IMG/VR virus record: IMGVR_UViG_3300042937_000349
Location: 1 to 20,483 of that record
Reading direction: 5' to 3' (one strand)
Source of the DNA: a virus
DNA length: 20,483 bases
Shown: one piece after another, positions 1 through 7,923 of the stretch
Numbering within the stretch: the stretch's first letter is position 1
Layout of the letters: each line of letters starts with the position of its first letter
The notes under the pieces: generated by a model
The model's database searches: none
What the model was told of the DNA's origin: nothing
Seen by the model: only the letters and a program-made list of their open reading frames with translations
Made by a program: the position numbers and the translations under genes

Positions 1-375
1 TTTAGCTGGCGTGTGGCTTCTGTTTGTTTTTCCCAATGGAGAACCCTCGCGTGGAACTATCTTTCTTCCCTCTTTATCAGCATTCCACTTCTCGGAAAAC
101 CTTGCCATAGCATCGTTGTATTCTTTCCCCTTGAGATTTAATATTCCGTATTTTTCATTAAATGCTGAAAGTAATGCATCTCTTTCAGGGTCTTTCTTAG
201 GTGTAGATTCAACCTCTTTAGGTTGAGGCTTTGCTTGTGGCTGCGGTTTAACTGCATCTTTTTCTTTCAGGTTCTTTAGAAAGTCACCGCTAGAACCACC
301 AGTAAAGTAACCAACAATATCTTGGTTTCCGTTGTTTCTATTTTGATAGCTTTTTTTAAGTGAATCTTTTTCCAT
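1..375 (-). CDS. Hypothetical phage protein, N-terminal part (runs off window)
   Basis: An open frame starts at the ATG at 375 and runs without a stop through base 1, so only the first 125 codons are present. It begins MEKDSLKKSYQNRNNGNQ and is hydrophilic. Residues 50-65 form a Pro/Gln/Lys-rich linker with repeated PQ and PK pairs. The stretch after it (about 66-105) looks helical and charged, with AFNEKYGILN and ARFSEKWNADKEG. It starts 4 bases after the endolysin stop, so it is probably co-transcribed with the lysis genes. The leader is AT-rich and has no Shine-Dalgarno sequence. The family is not recognised. A position after the lysis cassette and a linker-rich N-terminus would fit a virion-associated protein, but nothing in the sequence proves it. 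Confidence 0.75.
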   Translation of the reverse strand, partial: MEKDSLKKSYQNRNNGNQDIVGYFTGGSSGDFLKNLKEKDAVKPQPQAKPQPKEVESTPKKDPERDALLSAFNEKYGILNLKGKEYNDAMARFSEKWNADKEGRKIVPREGSPLGKTNRSHTPAK

Positions 376-379
376 ATAT

Positions 380-955
380 TTAATTTATTAATGTTTGACT
401 GAACTTTAGTGCATTGTCCCACCTATTCTTTAGGCCATTCCAGAACTTAGCTCTTGCGCCTACAGGAGGAGCAACACGAATCTCGTAAGTTTCTCTAGCG
501 ATACGCAACTTTTCAAGAAGTTCTGAAATGTTCTTAATTGCTTTAGCAAGAGTTGTTTTTGTAATAGGCCCGAACTTCCCGTCATCTGCAATCTGTAGCG
601 CAATCTGCAAGATTCTTAATGCACCCTTGGGACCGCGATTAAAAGCAGCATCCCGCAGGAATGCTTCGATAGCAGGCTCCTCTGTCCACGCTTTAACGAC
701 ATCAGTGTATTCCACTAGATACTTCTTGATATAATTCTCAGCGTGAGCGTGTCTATTATTATCCAATAATGACTTGATATGGTTAGCCGCTTTAGGATGA
801 TACCTATCGTTGATCCCAGCTATCTCAAATGTTCCACCGCCATCAGCTTTGGGTAGTAGATATACTTTAAGTCTGCCTAGTTTGTCACGCCTAGCCTCTG
901 ACTTCAGAATAAAGTCAGCCATCTCTAGCCGTTCTGCTGTCGTAGAAACCCTCAT
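380..955 (-). CDS. Endolysin, GH108-like peptidoglycan hydrolase
   Basis: This 191-aa protein probably degrades host peptidoglycan at lysis. The C-terminal half follows the glycoside hydrolase 108 / peptidoglycan-binding pattern: FLRDAAFNRGPKGALRILQ (about 98-116), then ADDGKFGPITKTTL (about 123-136), then FWNGLKNRWDNAL near the end, matching the family's F-x-x-G-(W/L)-x-N-R signature. The N-terminal half carries Glu20 in KSEARRDKLGR and the glycine patch DGGGTFEIAGINDRYHP (about 38-54), where the family normally has its catalytic Glu and a GG-containing loop. There is no signal peptide, so export would depend on the neighbouring holins. Its start overlaps the stop of the holin-like gene upstream (TAATG). 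The call rests on recalled family motifs and gene context. A structural role as a virion muramidase is the alternative. Confidence 0.68.
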   Translation of the reverse strand: MRVSTTAERLEMADFILKSEARRDKLGRLKVYLLPKADGGGTFEIAGINDRYHPKAANHIKSLLDNNRHAHAENYIKKYLVEYTDVVKAWTEEPAIEAFLRDAAFNRGPKGALRILQIALQIADDGKFGPITKTTLAKAIKNISELLEKLRIARETYEIRVAPPVGARAKFWNGLKNRWDNALKFSQTLIN

Positions 956-1416
956 TAGAATTCAGCTTGTCCCCTTATCTCGCCTTTAAGCGGGAAGATT
1001 GATGCCTTAAACTTTATGCTATCAATTAAGCGAACAAGAAAGGAACGATCATCTACTATAGGCGTAACCTTAATCGGGTTCTCATACCACACATGGCTAG
1101 GATATGGGATAGCAGGCATACTTGTTGCGGTAAAGATTAGGAAGATACCTAGAAACTTTTTAACTGGCTTGGCCTTTCTTACTTCAGCATTAGGGTTAAA
1201 CAATCCACCCGGTCTTGTTCGTCTGATATTCTTTCTAGCCTTAACCCTCCCGTAAACAGCAAGCCCAGCACCAACAGCTTCCATCGCTATCGTTACAATA
1301 TCCGTCAACTCTTCATTAATAATATCAACCTTGAACCACTTCAAGGCTTGAGCTAAAAGCATAACAACGATTCCGATAATCGTCCGGCTCTGCCACCATG
1401 CCTTCTCCTCTGTCAT
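955..1416 (-). CDS. Holin-like membrane protein with C-terminal extension
   Basis: This 153-aa protein has an N-terminal half typical of small phage holins: KAWWQSRTIIGIVVMLLAQA (about 5-24, first membrane helix), a loop, a second helix at about 37-56, then the signature AVYGRVKARKNI (about 53-64). After a basic linker (65-87), a third hydrophobic segment (KKFLGIFLIFTATS, about 87-100) leads into a soluble tail of about 50 residues beginning PAIPYPSHVWYENP. Most such holins stop near residue 70, so the rest looks like a second module. It resembles a signal-anchor plus periplasmic tail but has no lipobox cysteine. Start and stop overlap the adjoining lysis genes (ATGA at 1413-1416, TAATG at about 955), consistent with translational coupling. 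Its likely role is to permeabilise the inner membrane and time lysis. Confidence 0.7.
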   Translation of the reverse strand: MTEEKAWWQSRTIIGIVVMLLAQALKWFKVDIINEELTDIVTIAMEAVGAGLAVYGRVKARKNIRRTRPGGLFNPNAEVRKAKPVKKFLGIFLIFTATSMPAIPYPSHVWYENPIKVTPIVDDRSFLVRLIDSIKFKASIFPLKGEIRGQAEF

Positions 1417-1706
1417 TTATCGGTCAGCTTGGCAAGAGCAAGCTCGATAGCGAGGTTGACCGTGCGATTAGAAACATTGATACCCTCTTTAACAGCGGCA
1501 TCTTTAATCTTATCTACAGCAATCTTACGCTTCTCATCGCCGCTCTTATCTGAGGTTAGCAATGAAGACACGACTTCCATAGCGATAGGAAGAAGTTCTT
1601 TCAATAAAGAAGTAGCAGACTCCCGAAGGATCGGAATGATGAACTCAATAACAGACTTGGACGCTCCAGTAATAGCGGAGATGGCTTTAATAAGTAGTGA
1701 TTTCAT
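1413..1706 (-). CDS. Putative small holin, LL-H-like
   Basis: A 97-aa protein. The N-terminal 50 residues are hydrophobic to amphipathic (for example VIEFIIPILRES and LLKELLPIAMEVVSSLL). The C-terminal part from about residue 55 is charged: DEKRKIAVDKIKDAAVKEG followed by NRTVNLAIELALAKL. That layout, with a short Lys-rich connector and a final helix of the I-E-x-A-(L/V) type, resembles the LL-H holin family, but the hydrophobic part is less clear-cut than a normal membrane helix. The gene overlaps both neighbours by four bases (ATGA at 1703-1706 and 1413-1416), which puts it in the lysis operon. It could be a holin, an antiholin or an amphipathic lysis regulator. Confidence 0.6.
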   Translation of the reverse strand: MKSLLIKAISAITGASKSVIEFIIPILRESATSLLKELLPIAMEVVSSLLTSDKSGDEKRKIAVDKIKDAAVKEGINVSNRTVNLAIELALAKLTDK

Positions 1707-1903
1707 TTGTCTTTTTTATCGTTGTTTCGTTTTTCTACCATTACAATAATTGATACGATAGCTGCAATCGTCCCGAATACAAGTGAACTAATACGCAACC
1801 ACTGCTCTACATGCGGCAAGATAGAGATAACTACAGCTAGTAAACTTGTGATGGAACCCATAATTCCAGTATGGTGCGGGTAAGTTGGTGGGTCAATATT
1901 CAT
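1703..1903 (-). CDS. Small two-helix membrane protein, putative holin or antiholin
   Basis: A 66-aa protein with a short N-terminus (MNIDPPTYPHHTGI), a first hydrophobic helix at about 15-30 (MGSITSLLAVVISILPH), a second at about 37-56 (RISSLVFGTIAAIVSIIVMV) and a strongly charged tail EKRNNDKKDK. Size, two membrane segments and a charged C-terminus are the usual architecture of class II holins. It overlaps the next gene by four bases (ATGA). It is the first of three membrane-protein genes immediately before the endolysin. No sequence family is recognised, so the function rests on topology and position. Confidence 0.65.
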   Translation of the reverse strand: MNIDPPTYPHHTGIMGSITSLLAVVISILPHVEQWLRISSLVFGTIAAIVSIIVMVEKRNNDKKDK

Positions 1904-1936
1904 TAGACAATATTCATTTCAGTTCTATCAATAAAA

Positions 1937-2095
1937 TCAAACATTATTAGGCTCTGGAAGATTACTGAAATCAACTTCGTTTGCCAGCTTTGCAATCGTT
2001 CCTTCGGGCGGTTGCCAGTCCTCAAGATTACCACTCCAGACTACAAGGTTGACCAACCATCCGCCTTCTTTATCAAGTATTGCGTAAGTGTCCAT
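1937..2095 (-). CDS. Small conserved phage protein near the tail fibre (52 aa)
   Basis: A 52-aa open frame starts MDTYAILDKEGGWLVNLVVW, continues with SGNLEDWQPPEGTIAKLANE and ends VDFSNLPEPNNV. The ATG at 2095 lies one base after the stop of the glycine-rich fibre gene, so the two are almost certainly translated together. The pattern of a short beta-hairpin (YAILD...VNLVVW), then W-Q-P-P-(E/D)-G-T and an acidic end is familiar from small phage proteins encoded next to tail fibres. Their function is not established, and a fibre assembly or cap role is only a guess from position. A 33-base gap separates it from the first lysis gene. Confidence 0.7.
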   Translation of the reverse strand: MDTYAILDKEGGWLVNLVVWSGNLEDWQPPEGTIAKLANEVDFSNLPEPNNV

Positions 2096-2096
2096 T

Positions 2097-2927
2097 TTAG
2101 AAATATGTAGTTACAATGACGATACCTTGCGCTCCATTTCCTCCATCACCGGAAGAAAGAACGCCGTTTTGTGTTCCTTGGCATCCTCCTCCACCACCGC
2201 CACCGCCATAGAGTCCCCCGTTTCCGCCTTGGCCTCCCTTTATAGTAAATGCCCCAGCCCCACCGCCACCACCGCCTCCAGCGTGAATGTATGATCCCAT
2301 TGTTCCTCCATTTGACCCAGTTGCGCCTTCGGTTTGTCCGCCTAATGCTTGTCCGCCAGATGAAAGAGGATTGTTTCCGAGAACCCATTGACCGTTTCCT
2401 CCGATAAACCATGAAGTCGAATTAGCACCTCCACCACCACCACCGCCTGCTGCTGAAATTGTAGATGTGCCTCCAGCCCCACCAGCCGCCGCTCCACCGC
2501 CAGCCCCACCGCCACCTCCCGGATTTACATTGCGTCCATTTGATGAACCTGCCGTTCCATTTGGAGGGCCACCAGCCAAACCACCTCCAGCATATACCCA
2601 AGGATTAAATACATTTCCAGAAATTGCTCCGAAAATTGAATCTCCTCCAGCAGTTCCAGTAATATTTTGAGAGTTTGCTGTGCTATTTCCAATTCCTCCT
2701 ATTCCACCAGCACCTACAGTTACAGATTCAGTCGCCGAAAGAAAAGAAGCAGGGATTTGGGTTCTAAAAGTTAGACCACCACCAGCTCCTCCACCACCGC
2801 CATGAGTTCCAGCATTAACTCTTCCAGAAGCCCCACCACCTCCTCCAGCGATAACAAGAACATCTACTAACCTTGCTCCTGCTGGCTTCGTCCAAGTTCC
2901 AGATGAGGTGAAGATTTGAACATCGGT
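2097..2927 (-). repeat. Glycine-rich coding tract (fibre 2 tip)
   Basis: GGN-rich low-complexity coding sequence for residues 186-461, with Gly runs of 4-8 residues at about 213-217, 228-232, 322-326, 346-352, 402-408 and 427-433. On the plus strand it reads as cca/gcc-rich sequence, which gives artefactual proline-rich open frames. Confidence 0.8.
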
Positions 2928-3482
2928 AGGTGTGGATGTTCCAGCGGGGCCAGTTGCACCTGTGGCTCCAACTCCTGTTGCTCCTGTCGCGCCATCCGAA
3001 CCAGCTAATCCAGTAGCTCCAGTAGCACCCGATCCTGCTGGGCCAGTAGCTCCAGTTAATCCAGTAGCGCCAATCCCTGTGGCTCCTGTAGCCCCAAACC
3101 CTCCAGTTGCGCCAGTTGCTCCAGTCGCACCATCACTCAAGTCTCCAGCATATAGCCAATCAGAAAGATTTCCGTTATTTGCTATTCGCGTATATAGTCC
3201 AGATGGATGTCGATTAATTAAAGGGATTCCAGTTGACTCAAGAACGATATAAACAGAACGAAGCGGAGGATTGTTAAGCGTTATAGGAAGATCGTTGTAG
3301 GTTTGAACTTCGCCAGAGATTCGTCCGCTTCCATTAATAGCAGTCTCGTATGTATTCTGGACTACCTTGTATAAAAGATTCCACCTCCCGTCTCCGCGAG
3401 TTGGCGGATTAGGCCCAGTGTTAATTGCAATCTTGGCGATTAGATTGTTTTCGGAATCTCCGAATTGTGGTGTAAGTGGCAT
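2097..3482 (-). CDS. Tail fibre with collagen-like repeats and glycine-rich C-terminal domain
   Basis: A 461-aa fibre protein, probably trimeric and used for host recognition. Residues 1-50 ([15 protein letters not shown] ... [16 protein letters not shown]) match the N-terminus of the 760-aa fibre encoded at 5282-7564, so this is likely the virion-docking module. Residues 51-115 form a small domain ([20 protein letters not shown], then GLYTRI and DWLYAGD) of a kind seen in phage fibres. Residues 117-181 are Gly-x-y triplets, mostly Gly-Ala-Thr. Residues 186-461 start with [20 protein letters not shown] and [12 protein letters not shown] and continue with long glycine runs, as in glycine-rich phage adhesin tips. 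No Shine-Dalgarno is evident at the start. The next gene begins one base after the stop. Confidence 0.85.
   Translation of the reverse strand: MPLTPQFGDSENNLIAKIAINTGPNPPTRGDGRWNLLYKVVQNTYETAINGSGRISGEVQTYNDLPITLNNPPLRSVYIVLESTGIPLINRHPSGLYTRIANNGNLSDWLYAGDLSDGATGATGATGGFGATGATGIGATGLTGATGPAGSGATGATGLAGSDGATGATGVGATGATGPAGTSTPTDVQIFTSSGTWTKPAGARLVDVLVIAGGGGGASGRVNAGTHGGGGGAGGGLTFRTQIPASFLSATESVTVGAGGIGGIGNSTANSQNITGTAGGDSIFGAISGNVFNPWVYAGGGLAGGPPNGTAGSSNGRNVNPGGGGGAGGGAAAGGAGGTSTISAAGGGGGGGANSTSWFIGGNGQWVLGNNPLSSGGQALGGQTEGATGSNGGTMGSYIHAGGGGGGGAGAFTIKGGQGGNGGLYGGGGGGGGCQGTQNGVLSSGDGGNGAQGIVIVTTYF
2940..3134 (-). repeat. Collagen-like coding repeat (fibre 2)
   Basis: Tandem 9-base units encoding Gly-Ala-Thr and variants (Gly-Pro-Ala, Gly-Leu-Thr), about 21 triplets, corresponding to residues 117-181 of the 461-aa fibre. 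Two single-residue slips (for example GIGATG) break the strict Gly-x-y register. Confidence 0.85.
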
Positions 3483-3546
3483 TAATTAAAAATATCAAGC
3501 TAATTTGATTCCTGCAAGGTTGTCTTACATTTTGTAGTCGTTCCAA

Positions 3547-3762
3547 TTATTCCGTGAATTCCTCCGTATCTGGAAAGTGTAAGCCAAGTTCTAATATTTG
3601 CTTATCGCATTCGTCTTTTGTTCCCACGAATAGGACGCTTTGAGTTGCGATTGATTCGTCTGTTTGCTCGTAAAATACAATTATTTTCTCGGCATAAACC
3701 AATTTCCAATTACCAGTAGAGTCATCGTATGACCAACCATTTTCGTTAGGTGGAATTATCAT
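3547..3762 (-). CDS. Hypothetical protein between fibre genes (71 aa)
   Basis: A 71-aa acidic protein (begins [20 protein letters not shown], ends DTEEFTE). It overlaps the stop of the PATR-repeat gene by four bases (ATGA at 3759-3762), so it is probably translationally coupled to it. A predicted beta-rich first half (WKLVYAEKIIVFYEQ) is followed by SVLFVGTKDECDKQILELGL, a strand-then-helix pattern. No family is recognised. Small proteins directly downstream of fibre genes are often fibre assembly chaperones, so that role is plausible but unproven. Downstream, 3483-3546 is AT-rich and holds no convincing gene or terminator. Confidence 0.6.
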   Translation of the reverse strand: MIIPPNENGWSYDDSTGNWKLVYAEKIIVFYEQTDESIATQSVLFVGTKDECDKQILELGLHFPDTEEFTE

Positions 3763-5285
3763 GGCACTGTTACGGAAAGAGTTGAGTTTGCTGAATTATA
3801 AGTTGCCGTTGTTCCAACTGGAACTCCAGTTAGGGTTACTGATGCGTAAGAATTGATTGTTGTTCCTTGGAAAAAACGAAATTCTGTTGTCCCAGACGGA
3901 AAAGTTCCAGTAAAAGAAACAACCAATGTAGATGATCCAAATGATGCCGTTGGAGTTATTGAGCCAAATGCTCTAGTAACCCGTAATGTTCCGCTGCTGA
4001 TTTGAGTTGATCCTGTGTATGTAAGATTGCCTGAAAGAGTCTGAGACCCACTTCCCATTTTCCTAAGTGAGCCAGATCCGCTAATTACGCCAGAGAAAGT
4101 ATTGATTGTGCCAGTAAGAATTACTAAATTGTAAATTCCAATATTAATGTTTCCAGCTCCAGCTATTGCTGGCAGATTTTGGTTTGCCCCTAAAGCAAGT
4201 GTGCCAGCATTTACGGTAATTGGCCCTGTTGTTCCAGAGAATGTGCCAGAGAGAGTGAGTGTGCTGACTGCGTTTTTGATCCATTGGCCAATGCCCGTAA
4301 TTGTTCCAGAGAGAATTTGGTCGGCGGTGCTGGAGTAGATGAAAGAGCCTGTATTTGCGATACTCCCAGAATAATTACCCGATCCGAGTTGGCCAGTGCC
4401 GCTAATCGTGAGCATGCCTGCGCTAATGGTTGTCGTGCCTGTGTATGTGTTGTTGCCAGTGAGGGTGAGCGTTCCAGTTCCAATTTTTGTGAATGATCCC
4501 GAACCAGTTATTTGTCCAGTTATCGTAAAACCAGAAGTTGTATTTCCAAAACTTGAGTTTGTGGAAGATGCTAATGTAATAATTCCTGTGTAAATTGGAG
4601 TGTGAGAAGCAATTACGGATGAATTGTAAAGCGCACCATTACCATTCGGCCCAGCACCGCCATTGAGCGTGATATTATTGTTGATTGTCGGGCTTGTGTA
4701 TGTTTGAAATTGCGCCCCGCTGGCAATGTCTATTGCCGCAGTTCGCAGCGGCAATCCTCCTATTCCATCCTGACCAACTATTCCATTGAGGATATTTATT
4801 TGTCCGAGGCTTGTTCCTGCTGTCCCATTAAAATAAAGAGTCCCAGCAACATTGAGATTCAATGTCTGTCCGCCACCATTTAGAGTTCCCGTTTGTAAAT
4901 TGATCTGATTTGTTCCGAGTTTTGTTATTGTGCCTGTTGCCGCAAGTGTTATGGCTCCACTTACAGTGAAAATGTTAGCACTTAAATGGTAAGCAAGATC
5001 ACCTCCATTCAAAGTGGTTGTTCCTAAAACTTTTGCAGTAATGTTTGTGCCGTTGCCAATTTGCAGAGTTCCCGCATTGACTGTAGTTCCGCCAGTGTAG
5101 GTGTTGGCTGCGGTAGTAATTAGTGTGCCTGTGCCGTTTTTAATAAGACCTATCGCGCCAGAAATAACTGACGAAATAGTTGTCGCAGAGTAAACCATGA
5201 ACTGGCGAAAAGCACTTGTCGCAGATGTAATTGTTCTTACTGCGTTTGCACCAACATTCGCCGCACTGGAATCTGTTAATTTCAT
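3759..5285 (-). CDS. PATR-type beta-strand-repeat protein, putative fibre or adhesin
   Basis: A 508-aa Gly/Thr/Ser/Asn-rich protein with at least four copies of the autotransporter-associated beta-strand repeat (pattern: (K)xGxGTLxLxGxNTYTGxTTIxAGxLxI). They lie at about residues 44-77 ([18 protein letters not shown]), 264-296 ([20 protein letters not shown]), 334-365 and 403-436. Such repeats build right-handed beta-helices in bacterial surface proteins. Here there is no signal peptide, no outer-membrane barrel and no PEP-CTERM sorting tail, which fits a virion fibre rather than a secreted host protein. The C-terminus (about 440-508) is a separate beta-rich stretch ending NSTLSVTVP. The gene overlaps its upstream fibre (ATGA at 5282-5285) and downstream neighbour by four bases each, so the three form one coupled unit. 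A host-derived receptor-binding or glycan-binding role is inferred. Confidence 0.75.
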   Translation of the reverse strand: MKLTDSSAANVGANAVRTITSATSAFRQFMVYSATTISSVISGAIGLIKNGTGTLITTAANTYTGGTTVNAGTLQIGNGTNITAKVLGTTTLNGGDLAYHLSANIFTVSGAITLAATGTITKLGTNQINLQTGTLNGGGQTLNLNVAGTLYFNGTAGTSLGQINILNGIVGQDGIGGLPLRTAAIDIASGAQFQTYTSPTINNNITLNGGAGPNGNGALYNSSVIASHTPIYTGIITLASSTNSSFGNTTSGFTITGQITGSGSFTKIGTGTLTLTGNNTYTGTTTISAGMLTISGTGQLGSGNYSGSIANTGSFIYSSTADQILSGTITGIGQWIKNAVSTLTLSGTFSGTTGPITVNAGTLALGANQNLPAIAGAGNINIGIYNLVILTGTINTFSGVISGSGSLRKMGSGSQTLSGNLTYTGSTQISSGTLRVTRAFGSITPTASFGSSTLVVSFTGTFPSGTTEFRFFQGTTINSYASVTLTGVPVGTTATYNSANSTLSVTVP

Positions 5286-7564
5286 CCTACAATAATGTAA
5301 AGAGTATTAACAGTTGGAGTTACAATTGCGTTGTATGCCGCTTGCGTGATTTGCACCATGTTAAGCAGTTGAGTCCCGCCTTGAGCCGCAGTCGTGTCTG
5401 AAAGAACAATATTGGCTGGGGTAGAACCAGTTGCTCCCGTAGAACCTTGAACACCAGTTGCTCCAGCCAATCCTGTCGCACCAACTAAACCACTAGATAC
5501 TATTGCAAATATAAGTTGGTGGTTATTAGCAAACCCAGTTGTTCCTGTTCCAGCAGAAGTGACTAATGTTGATGGTATTGAAATGTAACTATTTAAAACA
5601 ATTGTTGGCGTTGCGCTAATTTCCCATGTCTGAAAATTATTTGAGTTATTTTGATCTTGAATGACAAAAGTGTCCCCAGTTTTGAATAGTGGGAAAAAGA
5701 CATCAATATCGTTACCAAGCGCATCGATGTGCGAAAGTGTTATAGATGTTGCTGAAACCTGTGATGCGTTATTCCAGAATAAGTGTCCAGTTGTTGGAAC
5801 TCCACTTGTTTGATTTGCATCAGCTTGATAATTATAAAAAGTAGCAGATTGTCCAGCTAAACCTGTAGCTCCAACTAAACCAGTTGCGCCAGTTGCGCCA
5901 GCACCAGTTGCACCAGTAGACCCTTCTAGACCTGTAGCTCCAGTTGATCCAACTAAACCAGTTGCTCCTTCCAATCCAGTAGCTCCAGTTGCCCCTGTGC
6001 TACCTTGCGTTCCAACTCCCGTTGCGCCAGTTAAACCAATTAAACCAGTCGCTCCAACATTTCCTGTTATACTTATTGCCCAATTTGCATAATTAGTACC
6101 AATATTCCCAGCGATATCAACTTCAACAGTTAAAGAATTGCCTGTATAAACTGTTATTACCCCCTCCATGTAATAACTGGGTTCATTTCCTGCTAAATCA
6201 GTGATTATCACTCTATTACCAACAGTAAAAGCAGATAATTCAGGATTCACTATGAATGTTTTTGGCCCATATCCAATCACTATAGATGTCCCTGATGTTA
6301 ATTTATATCCTAATCCTGTCGCGCCAGTTACTCCAGTCGCACCAACCCCAGTAGCTCCAGTAGTACCATCAACGCCCGTAGCACCTGTAGCTCCCTGCAA
6401 ACCTGTAGCTCCTGTTGCACCATCAACGCCAGAGACTCCTGTCGCGCCCGTGCTTCCTGTAGCTCCGTCATTGCCAGCTACTCCAGTAGCTCCCGTGCTA
6501 CCTTGTCCACCAGCGATTCCTGTAGCACCAGTCGCTCCGTCTAACCCATTGGTTCCTGTAGCACCATCCGCCCCAGCAACGCCCGTAGCCCCGGTTGATC
6601 CTGTCAAGCCTTGAGTTCCAGAAGCAATAAGCCTCCAAGAAAACCATGTGTTAAGATCAAATGTAGCTGACACTCCTTGCACAAATGGAGTTGCTCCTGA
6701 GAAATTTCCGTAATGACGAAGATTTATTACATCGCCAACCTCAAGTTTGAAAGTAGAAACAACATTTTGCGTGTAAAAAGAAGACGAAGCCGTATTAGCA
6801 GTTTGACCAATAATATTTTGTTCTGCAAGTGGAGGACGAGTAACATCAATCGAGGCAACTTTGTTATTTGCGGCATTCCATGTTGCCGCGTTCGGATTTA
6901 CCGAGAGAGTGAACTCAAGTTGATAAAGCCCAGCTTGAGCTACTACGAAATTTGTTGATCCAGCCGTATGCGTAATTAATCCATTGTCATTGTTCCAATC
7001 CGCATCTTGGTCAAATGTAATATCAGTACTCCCATTTGTTAAATTTTGGTTTGCGCTTTTGTAATAGGTAGCTTGATAAAGAGGAGCAGTTGTGCCAGCA
7101 GGCCCGGTTGCGCCCGTAGCTCCGATTCCAGTCGCTCCAGTTGAACCTTCCAGACCTATTGCACCAGTTGCCCCAGTCGCACCATCTGCTCCAGAAACCC
7201 CAGTAGCACCAGTCGATCCATCGTTTCCAGCTATCCCTGTTGCTCCCGTGGAACCAGTTGCTCCATTAATGCCAGAAATTCCAGTTGCCCCTGTCGCTCC
7301 GTCTGTTCCTGCTGTTCCAGTAGCTCCTGTGGCTCCACTAGACCCAGTGGCACCAACAGAACCAGCAGGGCCAGTTGCACCTGTGGCTCCCGTTCCACCG
7401 CCACCCCCACCGCCATTAACAGCAGTAGAGTATGTGTTAGCGGCAATCTTCCAAAGAAGATTATGCTCTCCGTCCCCAACCTTTGGCTTTGTCTCGCCTG
7501 TGTTCTCGGCGATCTTTGCAAGTAAGTTGGATTTAGAATCGTTGGTGTTAGGAGCTATTGCCAT
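5282..7564 (-). CDS. Long tail fibre with four collagen-like segments and globular domains
   Basis: A 760-aa modular fibre. Residues 1-50 are the N-terminal module shared with the 461-aa fibre ([15 protein letters not shown] ... [16 protein letters not shown]), followed by a run of seven glycines. Collagen-like Gly-x-y segments rich in Gly-Ala-Thr lie at about 58-158, 316-418, 501-572 and 691-715. Between them are globular beta domains: 160-315, with a C1q/TNF-like pattern ([47 protein letters not shown]); 419-500; and 573-690. The end ([20 protein letters not shown]) matches a Y-x-(A/L)-x(6-9)-TLYII motif frequent in phage fibre proteins. Expected role: trimeric side or tail fibre for host binding. 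It is coupled to the PATR gene by a four-base overlap. Confidence 0.85.
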   Translation of the reverse strand: MAIAPNTNDSKSNLLAKIAENTGETKPKVGDGEHNLLWKIAANTYSTAVNGGGGGGGTGATGATGPAGSVGATGSSGATGATGTAGTDGATGATGISGINGATGSTGATGIAGNDGSTGATGVSGADGATGATGAIGLEGSTGATGIGATGATGPAGTTAPLYQATYYKSANQNLTNGSTDITFDQDADWNNDNGLITHTAGSTNFVVAQAGLYQLEFTLSVNPNAATWNAANNKVASIDVTRPPLAEQNIIGQTANTASSSFYTQNVVSTFKLEVGDVINLRHYGNFSGATPFVQGVSATFDLNTWFSWRLIASGTQGLTGSTGATGVAGADGATGTNGLDGATGATGIAGGQGSTGATGVAGNDGATGSTGATGVSGVDGATGATGLQGATGATGVDGTTGATGVGATGVTGATGLGYKLTSGTSIVIGYGPKTFIVNPELSAFTVGNRVIITDLAGNEPSYYMEGVITVYTGNSLTVEVDIAGNIGTNYANWAISITGNVGATGLIGLTGATGVGTQGSTGATGATGLEGATGLVGSTGATGLEGSTGATGAGATGATGLVGATGLAGQSATFYNYQADANQTSGVPTTGHLFWNNASQVSATSITLSHIDALGNDIDVFFPLFKTGDTFVIQDQNNSNNFQTWEISATPTIVLNSYISIPSTLVTSAGTGTTGFANNHQLIFAIVSSGLVGATGLAGATGVQGSTGATGSTPANIVLSDTTAAQGGTQLLNMVQITQAAYNAIVTPTVNTLYIIVG
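5423..5494 (-). repeat. Collagen-like coding repeat 4 (fibre 1)
   Basis: A short run of eight Gly-x-y units for residues 691-714, immediately before the C-terminal cap of the 760-aa fibre. Confidence 0.75.
5849..6064 (-). repeat. Collagen-like coding repeat 3 (fibre 1)
   Basis: About 24 units for residues 501-572, with recurring Gly-Leu-Glu-Gly-Ser/Ala-Thr blocks and two register slips (GVGTQG, GAGATG). Confidence 0.8.
6311..6619 (-). repeat. Collagen-like coding repeat 2 (fibre 1)
   Basis: About 34 units for residues 316-418, with a higher-order pattern of Gly-Ala-Thr-Gly-Val-Ala-Gly-x-Asp blocks that recurs several times. Confidence 0.85.
7091..7393 (-). repeat. Collagen-like coding repeat 1 (fibre 1)
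   Basis: About 33 tandem 9-base units encoding mainly Gly-Ala-Thr with Gly-x-Asp/Gly-Ser-Thr variants, residues 58-158 of the 760-aa fibre. Period-3 residue and period-9 base repetition are visible directly. Confidence 0.85.
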
Positions 7565-7565
7565 A

Positions 7566-7910
7566 TTACATTAAACCTGCACGGTTGCTAAGTTGTTTAG
7601 CGTAATTCTCTTCTTCTCCCTCTTCTTCCATCCCTTCCTCTTCCATTTCCTCTTCTTCCATTTCTGGTTCCTCGGATTCTCCGAGAGCATAACCATCAAC
7701 AGAGCCAAGAGCGAATTGTCCATTACCCATATAACGAACTTTAGCGAGAACTTCTTTCTCCTCACCCTCTTCCATTCCTTCAAAATCAAAACCTTCCGGT
7801 GCTGTAAAATTAGTTTCCATATTTCCTCCGTTACAAACAGGGCATCCTTTACTTTTGCAACCACATCCTCCACCCATACCTATAATGAGAGCGATACCTT
7901 TTTCTTTCAT
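7566..7910 (-). CDS. Small acidic protein with CxC-x4-CxxC motif
   Basis: The longest frame is 114 aa. Residues 1-30 contain four cysteines (16, 18, 23, 26; [11 protein letters not shown]). Residues 47-78 look like a small beta fold ([19 protein letters not shown]). Residues 79-101 are almost entirely Glu and Met, and the tail ends NRAGLM. There are two candidate starts. The ATG at 7910 has no Shine-Dalgarno. The ATG at 7820 (residue 31) is preceded by a strong GGAGG four bases upstream and would give an 84-aa protein without the cysteines. It lies between the capsid gene and the long fibre, whose start follows its stop by one base. The function is unknown. A metal-binding virion component or an acidic assembly factor are possibilities. 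Confidence 0.65.
   Translation of the reverse strand: MKEKGIALIIGMGGGCGCKSKGCPVCNGGNMETNFTAPEGFDFEGMEEGEEKEVLAKVRYMGNGQFALGSVDGYALGESEEPEMEEEEMEEEGMEEEGEEENYAKQLSNRAGLM
7825..7829 (-). promoter_or_regulatory. Strong Shine-Dalgarno before internal ATG at 7820
   Basis: GGAGG on the minus strand, four bases before the in-frame ATG at 7820. This is one of the best ribosome-binding matches in the window, while the upstream ATG at 7910 has none. It either makes 7820 the true start or gives a second, shorter product. It also encodes the Gly-Gly of the longer frame, so chance is possible. Confidence 0.5.
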
Positions 7911-7923
7911 TGGTTTTTAGGTT

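Noticed and set aside
3494-3509. Weak hairpin (ATCAA/TTGAT) before T-rich sequence upstream of the 461-aa fibre
   Set aside because: Only a 5-bp AT-rich stem, too weak for an intrinsic terminator and easily found by chance in this AT-rich DNA.
5423-7393. Regular tandem repeats as a possible CRISPR array
   Set aside because: The period is 9 bases, in frame with Gly-x-y coding, with no spacers or 25-40 base repeats.
6201-7574. Plus-strand frames rich in Pro-Val-Ala repeats (also 2932-3252 and 2467-2670)
   Set aside because: These are the antisense reading of the Gly-Ala-Thr collagen repeats and the glycine-rich tract. The minus-strand frames have full domain structure.
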